This document shows positions 9,154 to 17,362 of a stretch of 64,000 nucleotides of DNA, piece by piece. Positions within the stretch are counted from its first letter, which is position 1. Each line of letters opens with the position of its first letter. Source of the stretch: an uncultured Algibacter sp. (lineage in GTDB: Bacteria > Bacteroidota > Bacteroidia > Flavobacteriales > Flavobacteriaceae); assembly GCF_947495925.1 (NCBI RefSeq), contig NZ_CANMAU010000004.1, positions 248,001-312,000 of the forward strand, given 5' to 3'. A program made the translations under genes and the position numbers. Below the pieces are notes generated by a model. It saw only the letters and a program-made list of their open reading frames with translations, had not been told where the DNA came from and made no database searches.

Positions 9154-10956
9154 TTAGAAACAATATTTATTTTCTTTAATCACATTTTCAGCAATAATAT
9201 GTCTAAGTTCTATGATGTTGGGCATGTTAACATATTTGATATAGCGCTTTAAGCCCATAAGCATCATACGTTGTTCATCTCCAGTCGAGAATGAGATTAT
9301 GGAATGTTTACCAGCAGTTTCTATAACATCAATGGCATGGAATAAGTTTAATTTTGCCATGGCTATTTGTTCTTTTACTTGGTTTTCTCCTTCTTTTTTA
9401 GCCATTTTTTCCGCTCTAAGTATAGCTGATTCAGCTAAATAAATTTGAATGAGTATATCTGAAGCTGCAAGCATGAGTTGTTGTTGCTGTTCAATTTTTT
9501 CCCCATACTTCTGTAAGGCTGCTCCAGCAACCATTAAGAATAATTTCTTTAAGTTTTTTATGATATTTTTCTCTTCTGAAAACAACGCTGAATAATCAGG
9601 AACATCAAAAGAAGGGATTCCTACCAATTCGTCTTTTACCGCCATGGCAGGTGTTAAAACATCTACATGACCTTTCATGGCTTTTTTAATGAGCATACCA
9701 ATAGAAAGCATTCTGTTAATTTCATTGGTGCCTTCATATATTCTTGATATTCTTGCATCTCTCCAGGCAGATTCTATAGGTGTTTCTTCAGAGAAACCCA
9801 TCCCTCCATAAATTTGAATACCTTCGTCTGTACATTTTTGAATAAACTCCGAAATGGCTACTTTAAGTATGGAACACTCAATAGCGTATTCTTCAACACC
9901 TTTAAGTTCAGCTTCTTGATGCGAATCTTTACCATTATTTTTTCTCAGTTCAATTCTATCTTCAATATTTTTAGACGCTCTATAGGTTGCTGCTTCACCT
10001 ACCCAGCAGTTTGTAGCCATTTCAGCAATTTTTTGGCGAATAGCTCCAAAATTAGAGATTGGAACTTTAAATTGAATACGTTCGTTTGCATATTTAACAG
10101 ACTCTGTAATAGTTCGCCTTTGGGCATCAAGGCATGCAGCAGCAAGTTTTATTCTCCCAACATTTAAGGCGTTCATAGCTATTTTAAAACCATTACCTCT
10201 AGTAGAAAGCATGTTTTCAATGGGAACTACCGTATCATTAAAGAATACTTGTCTTGTCGAAGATGCACGGATTCCTAATTTATGTTCCTCTTCACCCATG
10301 GTAATCCCATTAGGGTTTTCAGGATCATATTCAACGATAAAACCAGTAATGTTTTTATCATTTTCGATACGCGCAAATACAATCATCAACCTACAAAAAC
10401 CAGCATTTGAAATCCACATTTTCTGGCCGGTAATTTTATATGTTTTTCCATCTTCAGAAAGAACAGCTTTTGTTTTTCCCGAATTGGCGTCACTACCCGC
10501 ACTAGGCTCAGTTAGACAATAAGAACCGAACCATTCTCCAGAGGCTAATTTAGGTACATATTTTTGCTTTTGTTCTTCATTACCATATAGTGTAATTGGC
10601 ATAGTTCCAATTCCTGTATGAGCTCCAAAAGCTGTACTAAACGACCCTGTTGCGCCAGAGATAAAATCGCAAACAAGAACGGTATCTACAAAACCCATTC
10701 CCATACCTCCATATTCTTCAGGAACAGAAATACTTAGAAAACCAAGGTCTCCGGCTTGCCTCATACAAGATTCAGTTAGCGCATAATCTTTTTTTTCAAA
10801 TTGAGCTTTTTTAGACCAAACTTCTCTATCTATAAATTCTGTTACAGCTTCTTTCATCATAAGCTGATCTTCATTAAAGTCTTCTGGAGTGAAAATATCT
10901 TCACATTCAATTTCTTTTACTAAGAATTGACCGCCACGTAAAATGTCTTTTTCCAT
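9154..10956 (-). CDS. fadE: Acyl-CoA dehydrogenase of the FadE (Bacillus-type) family
   Basis: 600 residues. The standard acyl-CoA dehydrogenase core covers residues ~25-430, with the signatures YCLTEPSAGSDANS, KMWISNAGF and QIYGGMGFSEETPIESAWRDARISRIYEGTNEI. A helical C-terminal extension of ~150 residues follows. The length and extension match the B. subtilis FadE type (about 594 residues) rather than short-chain dehydrogenases of 380 residues. It catalyses the first, FAD-dependent step of beta-oxidation. It is the last gene of a marR-fadN-fadA-fadE operon, 17 bases after fadA. Electron-transfer flavoprotein genes are not in this window. Confidence 0.93.
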   Translation of the reverse strand: MEKDILRGGQFLVKEIECEDIFTPEDFNEDQLMMKEAVTEFIDREVWSKKAQFEKKDYALTESCMRQAGDLGFLSISVPEEYGGMGMGFVDTVLVCDFISGATGSFSTAFGAHTGIGTMPITLYGNEEQKQKYVPKLASGEWFGSYCLTEPSAGSDANSGKTKAVLSEDGKTYKITGQKMWISNAGFCRLMIVFARIENDKNITGFIVEYDPENPNGITMGEEEHKLGIRASSTRQVFFNDTVVPIENMLSTRGNGFKIAMNALNVGRIKLAAACLDAQRRTITESVKYANERIQFKVPISNFGAIRQKIAEMATNCWVGEAATYRASKNIEDRIELRKNNGKDSHQEAELKGVEEYAIECSILKVAISEFIQKCTDEGIQIYGGMGFSEETPIESAWRDARISRIYEGTNEINRMLSIGMLIKKAMKGHVDVLTPAMAVKDELVGIPSFDVPDYSALFSEEKNIIKNLKKLFLMVAGAALQKYGEKIEQQQQLMLAASDILIQIYLAESAILRAEKMAKKEGENQVKEQIAMAKLNLFHAIDVIETAGKHSIISFSTGDEQRMMLMGLKRYIKYVNMPNIIELRHIIAENVIKENKYCF

Positions 10957-10973
10957 TACTTATTTTTTGTTTT

Positions 10974-12164
10974 TTAGTTTAAAAATTCGAAGATACCGCA
11001 AGCTCCCTGCCCGGTTCCAACACACATGGTCACTGCGCCATACTTGCCTTTCATGTCTCTTTTGCGCATTTCATCAAAGAGTTGAACAGAAAGTTTTGCA
11101 CCTGTACAACCCAGTGGATGCCCTAGAGCAATAGCCCCACCGTTCACATTAATTAAATCAGGATTTAGATCTAATTCTCTAATTACGGCAATAGATTGCG
11201 ATGCAAAGGCTTCATTAAGTTCTATTAATTCTAGGTCGTTTTGTTTTAAACCAGCTTGATTTAACGCTTTAGGAATAGCTTTTACTGGACCAATACCCAT
11301 AATTCTTGGTTCTACGCCTGCAGCGGCATAACTTACCAATCTAGCTATAGGTTCAAGGTTAAGTTCTTTTACCATGTCTTCACTCATAACCATAACAAAG
11401 GCTGCGCCATCACTCATTTGAGAAGAGTTACCCGCAGTTACACTTCCGCCTTGCGCAAATACAGCTCTTAATTTAGCCAATGCTGCTAAACTAGTTCCTG
11501 CTCTTGGGCCTTCATCTTTACTCACAGTATAAGACTTTGTCGCTTTTTTTTCGTTAGAATCAATATAGGTTTGTTCAACTTCAATGGGCACAATTTGATC
11601 TTGAAAACGATTTTCAGCTTGCGCTTTTAAAGCCTTCATATGAGAATTATATGCGAATTCATCTTGATCTTCTCGAGAAACTTTAAACTGATTTGCAACC
11701 GCTTCGGCTGTATTTCCCATGCCCCAATAGTAATCTTCATGCCCTGCACTCACTGTGTCATAATTTAACTCTGGCTTATAACCAGTCATTGGGACAGAAC
11801 TCATGCTTTCGGCACCCCCAGCAATAATGCAATTCGCCATTCCTGCTTGGATTTTAGCTGCTGCAATTCCAATAGTTTCAATTCCTGAAGAACAAAACCT
11901 ATTTACAGTAACCCCCGGAACTTCAATACTATTTAATCCAATTAATGATATAAACCGAGCCATGTTCAGGCCTTGAGAACCTTCAGGCATGGCATTACCA
12001 ACAATAACATCGTCAATTCTACTTACATCAAGATTAGGCAACTCTTTCATCATGTGTTGAATGGTTTCAGCACCTAATTCATCGGCTCTTTTAAATCGAA
12101 ATACACCTTTTGGTGCTTTTCCCACAGCGGTTCTATATGCTTTTACTATATATGCTTGTTTCAT
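10974..12164 (-). CDS. fadA: Acetyl-CoA C-acyltransferase (thiolase)
   Basis: 396 residues, the usual thiolase length. The nucleophilic cysteine sits in VNRFCSSGIETI (~residue 90). The other signatures are NEAFASQS, GGAIALGHPLGCTGA and the second active-site Cys in MCVGTGQGACG near the C-terminus. It cleaves 3-ketoacyl-CoA in the last step of beta-oxidation. It lies four bases after fadN and 17 before fadE, the same order as the B. subtilis fadNAE operon. Confidence 0.95.
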   Translation of the reverse strand: MKQAYIVKAYRTAVGKAPKGVFRFKRADELGAETIQHMMKELPNLDVSRIDDVIVGNAMPEGSQGLNMARFISLIGLNSIEVPGVTVNRFCSSGIETIGIAAAKIQAGMANCIIAGGAESMSSVPMTGYKPELNYDTVSAGHEDYYWGMGNTAEAVANQFKVSREDQDEFAYNSHMKALKAQAENRFQDQIVPIEVEQTYIDSNEKKATKSYTVSKDEGPRAGTSLAALAKLRAVFAQGGSVTAGNSSQMSDGAAFVMVMSEDMVKELNLEPIARLVSYAAAGVEPRIMGIGPVKAIPKALNQAGLKQNDLELIELNEAFASQSIAVIRELDLNPDLINVNGGAIALGHPLGCTGAKLSVQLFDEMRKRDMKGKYGAVTMCVGTGQGACGIFEFLN

Positions 12165-12167
12165 TGC

Positions 12168-14576
12168 TTAATTTCTTAAAGGTTTTCCAGTTTTCAACAT
12201 ATGTTGAATACGTTCTAAAGTTTTACGCTCCGTACAGAGGCTTAAAAAGGCTTCACGTTCTAGATCTAATAAATATTGCTCACTTACTAAGGTAGGTTCA
12301 GATAAATCTCCACCTGCCATAACATAAGCTAGCTTATTAGCAATTTTTTTATCGTGAGCACTTATGTAATTACTATCTTCCATTGCATCTGTGCCAACTA
12401 AAAACATACCTAAGGCTTGTTTACCAAGTACTTTTATATCTGATCGTTTTACAGGTTGAGTGTACCCCATGTCTGCCATTAATTTAGCATGGTGTTTTGT
12501 AACGGCTATTTGTCTGTCCTTATTAACAACGATAATATCTTTTCCTTTTTGAAGTACTCCTAAATCAAAAGCTTCATAACCAGAAGTAGATACTTTTGCC
12601 ATTCCAATAGTTAGGAAATATTCCTGTAAAGTATTCAATTCAACATCCCCTTTTCTAAAAGTATCTGAAGCTCTTAATGCCATTTCTTTAGATCCGGCAC
12701 CACCGGGAATAACACCTACACCAAATTCCACGAGGCCCATGTAAGTTTCGGCTGCAGCAACTACTTTATCCGCGTGCATAGAAAGTTCGCAAGCACCACC
12801 GAGAGACATACCATGAGGTGCAGAAACCGTTGGAATAGAGGAATAGCGCATGCGCATCATGGTATCTTGAAAATACTTAATGGCTGCATTAAGCTCATCA
12901 TATTCTTGTTCAACAGCCATCATGAAAATCATGCCTATATTGGCGCCAACTGAGAAATTGGCGCCTTGGTTACCAACAACTAACCCCTCGAAATTTTGTT
13001 CGGCTAAATCAATAGCTTTATTTATACCGGCTAAAACATCACCTCCAATGGTATTCATTTTAGATTGGAATTCGCAATTAAGAATCCCATCTCCTAAGTC
13101 TTCAATAACCACACCTGAATTTTTAAATACTTCATTAGATTTTCGAATGTTATCTAAAATAATAAAGGCATCTTGACCAGGTATCTTTTTTTGTGATTTA
13201 GATGTTATATCGTAGAAATAGGATGCCCCATCTTTAACAGTGTAGAACGACAAGTTCCCTGAATCCATCATATCATTAACCCATGAAGCCACTTCTAGGT
13301 TTTCAGTTTTTACTAGTTCTAATCCTTTTTCTAAACCGATAGCATCCCAAATTTGAAAAGGGCCATGTTCCCAACCAAAGCCTGCTTTCATGGCATCATC
13401 TATTTTATAAAGCTCATCTGATATTTCAGGAATTCTATGACTAACATAGGCGAATAAAGCAGCAAAAGTTTTTCTGTAAAAATCTCCAGCCTTATCCTTA
13501 CCTGAAATTAGAACCTTAAAACGATCGATAACTCTATCGATGGTCTTAGTAAGCTCTAATGTGGCAAATTTGGCTTTCATTGAAGCCCTATACTCTAGAG
13601 TATTTAAATCTAGGGAAAGAATTTCTTTTTTACCTTCAGTTGAAACTTGCTTTTTATAAAAACCTTGTCCTGTTTTGCTTCCTAACCATTTATTTTCGAC
13701 CATGGTTCCAATAAAGCTGGGAAGTTTGAATAATTCTAGGCGCTCATCATTTTTACAATTATCTGCAATACCATTTGCAACGTGTACTAAAGTATCTAAG
13801 CCAACAACATCAACGGTTCTGAAAGTTGCCGATTTTGGTCTCCCTATTACAGGGCCAGTTAGCTTATCAACTTGTTCAATGGTCAGTCCCATGTCTTTAA
13901 CGGTATGGAAAAGACTCATAATACTAAAAATACCTACCCGATTGCCAATAAAAGCTGGTGTGTCTTTAGCAATTACGGAAGTTTTACCTAAAAATTGTTC
14001 ACCATAGCCGTTTAAAAAATCCAAAACAGAAGCATCCGTTTTTGGACCAGGAATTATTTCAAATAGCTTTAAATATCGAGCTGGGTTAAAAAAGTGTGTC
14101 CCGCAGAAGTGTTTCTGGAAATCCTCACTTCTGCCTTCACTCATAAATTTAATAGGAATACCTGAGGTGTTCGATGTGATAAGTGTTCCAGGAGTTCTGT
14201 ATTTTTCTAGTTTCTCGAAAACCTGAGTTTTAATGTCTAGGCGCTCAACGACTACCTCCATAATCCAATCTACATCTGCCACTTTTGATATGTCATCTTC
14301 AAGGTTCCCAGTTGTTATTCTACTTGCAAATTTTTGATGATAAATAGGAGCAGGTTTAGATTTTAATGACGTTGTTAAAGCATTGTTTACTAATCTGTTT
14401 CTTACTACTTTGTCTTCTAAAGTTAAGCCCTTGGCTTTTTCTTTGTCGTTAACTTCTCGAGGAATAATATCTAGAAGCAAAACATCTACACCAATATTGG
14501 CAAAATGACAAGCAATGCCGCTTCCCATAATTCCAGAACCAATAATGGCTACTTTTTTAATTCTTCTCTTGCTCAT
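12168..14576 (-). CDS. fadN: 3-hydroxyacyl-CoA dehydrogenase / enoyl-CoA hydratase fusion
   Basis: 802 residues. The NAD-binding Rossmann motif GSGIMGSGIACHFANIG (residues ~13-29) comes first, then the hydroxyacyl-CoA dehydrogenase C-domains. The enoyl-CoA hydratase domain is C-terminal (~490-740), with ANFSVGANI and the oxyanion-hole segment PHGMSLGGACELSMHAD. This domain order is that of B. subtilis FadN (789 residues), the reverse of E. coli FadB. It carries out hydration and oxidation in beta-oxidation. It starts 13 bases after the marR stop, and the gene order marR-fadN-fadA-fadE indicates one operon. Confidence 0.93.
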   Translation of the reverse strand: MSKRRIKKVAIIGSGIMGSGIACHFANIGVDVLLLDIIPREVNDKEKAKGLTLEDKVVRNRLVNNALTTSLKSKPAPIYHQKFASRITTGNLEDDISKVADVDWIMEVVVERLDIKTQVFEKLEKYRTPGTLITSNTSGIPIKFMSEGRSEDFQKHFCGTHFFNPARYLKLFEIIPGPKTDASVLDFLNGYGEQFLGKTSVIAKDTPAFIGNRVGIFSIMSLFHTVKDMGLTIEQVDKLTGPVIGRPKSATFRTVDVVGLDTLVHVANGIADNCKNDERLELFKLPSFIGTMVENKWLGSKTGQGFYKKQVSTEGKKEILSLDLNTLEYRASMKAKFATLELTKTIDRVIDRFKVLISGKDKAGDFYRKTFAALFAYVSHRIPEISDELYKIDDAMKAGFGWEHGPFQIWDAIGLEKGLELVKTENLEVASWVNDMMDSGNLSFYTVKDGASYFYDITSKSQKKIPGQDAFIILDNIRKSNEVFKNSGVVIEDLGDGILNCEFQSKMNTIGGDVLAGINKAIDLAEQNFEGLVVGNQGANFSVGANIGMIFMMAVEQEYDELNAAIKYFQDTMMRMRYSSIPTVSAPHGMSLGGACELSMHADKVVAAAETYMGLVEFGVGVIPGGAGSKEMALRASDTFRKGDVELNTLQEYFLTIGMAKVSTSGYEAFDLGVLQKGKDIIVVNKDRQIAVTKHHAKLMADMGYTQPVKRSDIKVLGKQALGMFLVGTDAMEDSNYISAHDKKIANKLAYVMAGGDLSEPTLVSEQYLLDLEREAFLSLCTERKTLERIQHMLKTGKPLRN

Positions 14577-14588
14577 ATTTTTATCGCA

Positions 14589-15032
14589 CTAATCGTTTTG
14601 ATTGTATATTTTTTTATTACAAACTAAATCATTTATGACTTCAGCGGTTTCATAAAAATTATCTAGTTGTTCTTCAGAAACATGCTTTCTAATGGCTTCA
14701 TTAAATAGCAATACTTTTTCTTTAGAATAGTCCCTATTCTCAATACCAAATTCAGTTAAACAAATGATTACACCTCTGCCATCGTTTGGGTTTGGTTTCC
14801 GTACAATTAACCCTTTAGTTTCCATGGTTTTTAAAATCCTAGATAAGCTAGTAGCTTCCATTCCCATTTTTGGGCCTAATGCTGTTGAGGGGGTGCCTTT
14901 TTCAGGATCAATACTCAACAAAGTAAACCCTGTGGCCATGGTACTTCCAAATTTGCCTGCTTCTTCATTATACATTTTTTGAACGGTTAACCATGTTGTT
15001 CTTAAAACGTAATCAATGGTTTTGTCTTTCAT
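14589..15032 (-). CDS. MarR-family regulator of the fad operon
   Basis: 147 residues with a MarR winged helix: MGMEATSLSRILKTMETKGLIVRKPNPNDGRGVIICLTE spans the recognition helix and the DxRxxxxxLT wing. It is the first gene of the fatty-acid oxidation operon, and a perfect 24-bp palindrome lies 34 bases upstream of its start, so autorepression and repression of fadNAE is the simplest reading. By analogy with other fatty-acid-responsive MarR/TetR proteins, acyl-CoA would be the inducer; that part is inference. Confidence 0.88.
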   Translation of the reverse strand: MKDKTIDYVLRTTWLTVQKMYNEEAGKFGSTMATGFTLLSIDPEKGTPSTALGPKMGMEATSLSRILKTMETKGLIVRKPNPNDGRGVIICLTEFGIENRDYSKEKVLLFNEAIRKHVSEEQLDNFYETAEVINDLVCNKKIYNQND

Positions 15033-15066
15033 ATACTTTAGGATGGTTTGCCCAAATATATGAAAA

Positions 15067-15090
15067 TTTTATTATGCATGCATAATAAAA
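15067..15090. promoter_or_regulatory. 24-bp perfect palindrome, probable MarR operator of the fad operon
   Basis: The arms TTTTATTATGCA and TGCATAATAAAA are exact reverse complements without a spacer. The site lies between the marR start (15032) and the end of fadD (15152), where the marR promoter must be. The size and symmetry fit a MarR dimer operator. Confidence 0.7.
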
Positions 15091-15151
15091 TAGACAAAAA
15101 TTGAATTAAGAAATTTTATTAAAACAAGTGTAATTAATGCATTAATAAATA

Positions 15152-16921
15152 TTAAGGTCTGTAGATGTTTTCAACGAGTAGATGGTACTTTTCTTTAATA
15201 ACAGACCGTTTCATTTTCATGGTGGGTGTAAGGTGTCCAGAGTCAATAGCCCAAACTTCTGGAGTTAATTTAAAAATTTTGATTTGTTCCCATTTGCCAA
15301 ATTTCTTATTGCACTTATCAATCTCCTTTTGGATTCTTTTCTGAACAATCTCTGAGTTAGCAATGGCTTCACAAGAGTTTTCAATAGGATGGTGTTTGCG
15401 TTCAACCCATTCATGTACAAATTCAAAATTGGGTTGAATTAAAGCAGCTGGCATTTTTTCGCCTTCTCCAATAACCATTATTTGTTCAATAAAACGAGAC
15501 TGTTTTAATTCATTTTCTAAGAGTGTTGGAATGATATATTTTCCACCAGAGGTTTTAAACATTTCTTTTTTACGTCCCGTAATTTTTAAAAACCCATCAT
15601 TATCAATTGCTCCTTTATCGCCTGTATGAAAATAATCGCCAGTCATAACACTAGCTGTTTTTTCAGGATCTTTATAATAGCCCATCATTATATTAGGGCC
15701 CTTACATAAAATTTCACCGTCTTCGGCAATTTTAACTTCAACTCCATCAATAACTCGCCCTACATGTCCAATTTTCCAACCTCCATTTCGTCTGTCACTC
15801 GCAGATATACCTGGAGAGGTTTCGGTAAGACCATAACATTCCATAATCGGCATATTAGCAGCTCCGAAAATTTTACCCAGTCTTGGTTGTAAGGCAGCGC
15901 TCCCCGAAGCCATAAATACAATATTACCGCCTAAGGCCTCTTGCCATTTGCTAAATATGAGCTTTCTAGCAATAGACAGTTTAAATTCATAAAATCCTCC
16001 ATTTTTGTTATATGGTTTAAAGTTGGCACCCACATCTACGGCCCAAAAGAATAACTTTCTTTTTAAGCCAGTTAAGTCGGCTCCTTTATCCATAATTTTA
16101 TCATAAACTTTTTCAATAAGCCTTGGAACTACGGTCATAGTTGAAGGTTTAATTTCTTTAGCATTGTCTCCAATCTTGTCTAAAGCTTCTGCAAAATAGG
16201 TTTCAATACTGGCGTACTGGTATAGATAGGTAAATACACGCTCAAAAATATGACATATGGGTAAAAAACTTAAGGCGCGGTCTCCATGGGGTAGCGGAAA
16301 TCGTTTAGCAGCAGCCAATACATTTGAAACTATATTATTATGAGATAGCATAACACCTTTTGGTTTTCCTGTAGTACCTGATGTATATATTATAGTTGCT
16401 AATTCTTCAGGTTTTACATTGGTTTTTCTATCTTCTACGTCTTTTTGATTTTCATCCGATTTACCTAATTCTAATAACTCAGAATAGTGTTTACAACCTT
16501 TAATCTTATCAAATGAATAAACTTCTTTCAGGTTAGTTTTAGACTTTACTTTATTAAGTTTTTCTAAAACCTCTTCATCTGAAACGAAACAATAAATAGA
16601 TTCACTATGATTAAGGATGTATTCATAATCTTCGGCACTTATGGTAGGATATATTGGAATATTTTGCGCGCCTACTTGAAGCACACCAATATCTATAATA
16701 TTCCATTCTGTTCTATTGGTAGAAGAAATAACAGCAATTTTATCGTGCTTTTCAACACCAAGTTTTAAAAGAGCTCTACTAATCGCATTAGCTTTATTGA
16801 TATAATCTTGGGTTGAAGTTTTTTTCCATTGCCCATTATATTTAGTCACCAAACAAGCTTCTAAAGGGTGCGTGTTTAGTTGATGATAAGGAAAATCAAA
16901 AAGTCTAGTTATGTTAGTCAT
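15152..16921 (-). CDS. Long-chain acyl-CoA synthetase (AMP-dependent, FadD15-like)
   Basis: 589 residues. The AMP-binding P-loop YTSGTTGKPKGVMLSH is at ~180-195, followed by ECYGLTETSPG and the GDYFHTGDKGAIDNDGFLKITGRKKEMFKTSGGKY region of adenylate-forming enzymes. The overall layout is that of the bacterial long-chain acyl-CoA synthetases with a lid inserted between the motifs (FadD15/ACSL type). It activates free fatty acids for the beta-oxidation operon that follows 120 bases downstream on the same strand. The palindromic operator between them suggests separate transcription, though read-through is possible. Confidence 0.93.
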   Translation of the reverse strand: MTNITRLFDFPYHQLNTHPLEACLVTKYNGQWKKTSTQDYINKANAISRALLKLGVEKHDKIAVISSTNRTEWNIIDIGVLQVGAQNIPIYPTISAEDYEYILNHSESIYCFVSDEEVLEKLNKVKSKTNLKEVYSFDKIKGCKHYSELLELGKSDENQKDVEDRKTNVKPEELATIIYTSGTTGKPKGVMLSHNNIVSNVLAAAKRFPLPHGDRALSFLPICHIFERVFTYLYQYASIETYFAEALDKIGDNAKEIKPSTMTVVPRLIEKVYDKIMDKGADLTGLKRKLFFWAVDVGANFKPYNKNGGFYEFKLSIARKLIFSKWQEALGGNIVFMASGSAALQPRLGKIFGAANMPIMECYGLTETSPGISASDRRNGGWKIGHVGRVIDGVEVKIAEDGEILCKGPNIMMGYYKDPEKTASVMTGDYFHTGDKGAIDNDGFLKITGRKKEMFKTSGGKYIIPTLLENELKQSRFIEQIMVIGEGEKMPAALIQPNFEFVHEWVERKHHPIENSCEAIANSEIVQKRIQKEIDKCNKKFGKWEQIKIFKLTPEVWAIDSGHLTPTMKMKRSVIKEKYHLLVENIYRP

Positions 16922-17216
16922 GAGTTCTTTTTATAGCATGTGATACTGCAAAGTATGAAAATAAATAGTCTTTTCAAATTGATTGCTCAAGTAAGAGTTG
17001 AATATAGTGTGTTGATTTTTAATTTATAGAATTATTTGTAGCTGAACAAATAGCTGAGAATTTATTAAAAACTGGTAGTGGTTTCTATTGATTTTTATGA
17101 ATCCTTCAAATGAATTTCAGTTTTTGTTTCATAATTATCTAAAGAATTAAGCAAAACCTAAGATTTATTAATAGAATAAGGTCAAAGCTTAAATAATTCA
17201 TTTTCAAAATATTATA

Positions 17217-17232
17217 ACGCAAACGTTTTCGC
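17217..17232. promoter_or_regulatory. LacI-type operator-like palindrome upstream of pflB
   Basis: ACGCAAACGTTTTCGC, centred on the CG at 17224-17225, is of the LacI/PurR operator type and differs by one base from the classical E. coli PurR box ACGCAAACGTTTTCGT. It lies ~95 bases upstream of the likely pflB start of transcription. No LacI-family gene is in the window. In the rest of the 441-base gap (16922-17362) I see only AT-rich sequence up to 17216. Confidence 0.4.
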
Positions 17233-17272
17233 ACGTTTTTTAATCAAAAGGCGACATGATTTATGGTCTTAA

Positions 17273-17286
17273 CTGACATTTATCAT
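17273..17286. promoter_or_regulatory. CRP/FNR-type box of the pflB promoter
   Basis: CTGACATTTATCAT matches the FNR-type consensus TTGAT-N4-ATCAA at seven of ten informative bases (TGA core and ATCA core). Its centre (17279.5) is about 41 bases upstream of the start of transcription predicted from the TATCTTTG box, the usual class II activator position. An oxygen-sensing FNR-like activator would suit pyruvate formate-lyase. Confidence 0.5.
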
Positions 17287-17308
17287 CTTTATTATTTCAT
17301 GCGGTATC

Positions 17309-17330
17309 TATCTTTGATATGTAAATCAAA
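17309..17330 (+). promoter_or_regulatory. pflB -7 box overlapped by a TTTGAT-N6-ATCAAA palindrome
   Basis: TATCTTTG at 17309-17316 fits the Bacteroidota TAnnTTTG -7 box exactly; no good TTTG lies 19 bases upstream, as expected of an activator-dependent promoter. The palindrome at 17313-17330 (arms TTTGAT and ATCAAA) overlaps the box and the start point, a position suited to repression. Confidence 0.5.
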
Positions 17331-17362
17331 CTGGATTTTTCAAAATATTAATACTTAGTAAA

